Source: Haliclystus octoradiatus (lineage: Eukaryota; Cnidaria; Staurozoa; Stauromedusae; Haliclystidae). From it: 64,000 nt of DNA. The position numbers and the translations under genes were made by a program. This document shows, one piece after another, positions 63,289 through 64,000 of this stretch (positions are counted from its first letter, which is position 1; each line of letters starts with the position of its first letter). Below the pieces are notes generated by a model that ran no database searches, was not told the DNA's origin, and saw only the letters and a program-made list of their open reading frames with translations. Location: assembly GCA_916610825.1 (NCBI GenBank), contig OU744448.1, positions 10,606,125-10,670,124 of the forward strand. The letters run 5' to 3'.

Positions 63289-64000
63289 ACTTTATTCACA
63301 ACATTTACGTATACATCCGCATAAATAAATTAACGATTAAATAAAGAATAATATATACAATTGAATACTTTATACTCCACTTATATTTAAATGCATGTAT
63401 GTACAAAAATTATTGAGCAAATAAATTAATGTTTTATCAAGTGTAGAAAAGGCTTATTAATTTTATTTTATTTTAGTAAGCTTAAAAAGGATCTTCTGTT
63501 CAGTGACATGAATAACCTTTAGCCCCTAATTCTAATATCAAATTCATTAACTGAATGATTAGTATTTGTTACGTGCTAAAATAACCGAACCTGCGGTCAT
63601 TATAAGGTCACTATAAGGTCAATATTATATAGAATTATAGATCGAAGGTCAATGAGATCAGATATGGTCACGAGAGTTGCTGAACTCAATATTTACTATT
63701 CACGTGTATTGTCTAAAAACTTCATTTACAAAATGACCCGTGCAATTAAGAAGTGCAGACGGTCTGCAATTAAATATAGAAGTTTGCGTCCTCAAATTTA
63801 CATAATTTGGATCAAATAGTTTCGAATTAGAATGTAGAAAATAAATTTATTATGGACGCAGAAGAAATTTGCGTCCTCAAATTGAGCTATTTTTAGGCCA
63901 GCTAAACAGTTTTGGATTCTCGAATCGGGCTAAAAGCCTCATCACAATAAATTCATTTTTTAAGTAAGAAACGCATATTGAGAACATGTAAATATTGTTG
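63289..64000. other. TEX26-like 3' region and beyond
   Basis: An AATAAA at 63340-63345, about 52 bp after the stop codon, is a reasonable polyadenylation signal. The rest is AT-rich. A duplicated phrase, AAGTTTGCGTCCTCAAATT and AAATTTGCGTCCTCAAATT, occurs near 63780 and 63866. No exon was recognised. Confidence 0.55.

Overview
This is invertebrate animal nuclear DNA. It is AT-rich, has long introns with consensus GT-AG borders, and carries many transposon remnants and simple repeats. Six protein-coding loci can be assembled exon by exon. Reading-frame phase is kept across every junction, and the products resemble known metazoan families. The standard nuclear code fits throughout. A precursor with an RF-amide type peptide and a mitochondrial creatine kinase argue for an animal, probably bilaterian. 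The phylum cannot be fixed from the sequence alone. Layout from left to right: (1) positions 1-1859, minus strand, hold the 5' part of a non-LTR retrotransposon ORF (endonuclease plus the start of reverse transcriptase). (2) 3471-13156, minus, is a SERGEF-like RCC1-repeat gene of nine exons whose last exon(s) are not in the window. (3) 13.2-17.8 kb is mostly non-coding, with a perfect 98-bp foldback MITE and pogo-like MITEs. (4) A tRNA-Leu(AAG) lies at 17801-17882. (5) A small neuropeptide precursor lies at 18082-18450, plus, predicted to release DITMDDYFQRRF-amide. (6) 18715-32297, minus, is an 11-exon AASDHPPT (4'-phosphopantetheinyl transferase) gene, tail-to-tail with the neuropeptide gene. 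(7) VPS36 (ESCRT-II) starts only 297 bp away, head-to-head with AASDHPPT, and runs 32595-57248, plus, in 15 exons giving 386 residues. (8) A complete six-exon mitochondrial creatine kinase gene (40938-44209, minus) sits inside intron 4 of VPS36. (9) A TEX26-like gene occupies 59118-63288, plus. The genes are ordinary cell machinery (membrane traffic, carrier-protein activation, energy buffering, a probable ciliary or testis protein) and do not form one pathway. What they share is arrangement: a divergent pair, a nested antisense gene, a convergent pair, and introns that house most of the mobile DNA. The most noteworthy items are the neuropeptide precursor, whose DDYxxxRF-amide layout recalls sulfakinin/CCK peptides; the creatine kinase gene nested in VPS36; a recent 3.03-kb tandem duplication inside VPS36 intron 13 that carries a tRNA-like segment and a conserved ATG|gtaagt; several foldback elements with clean ends; and a TTCATGAA-rich repeat family found in at least five places. 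No phage, plasmid, CRISPR or bacterial operon structure is present.
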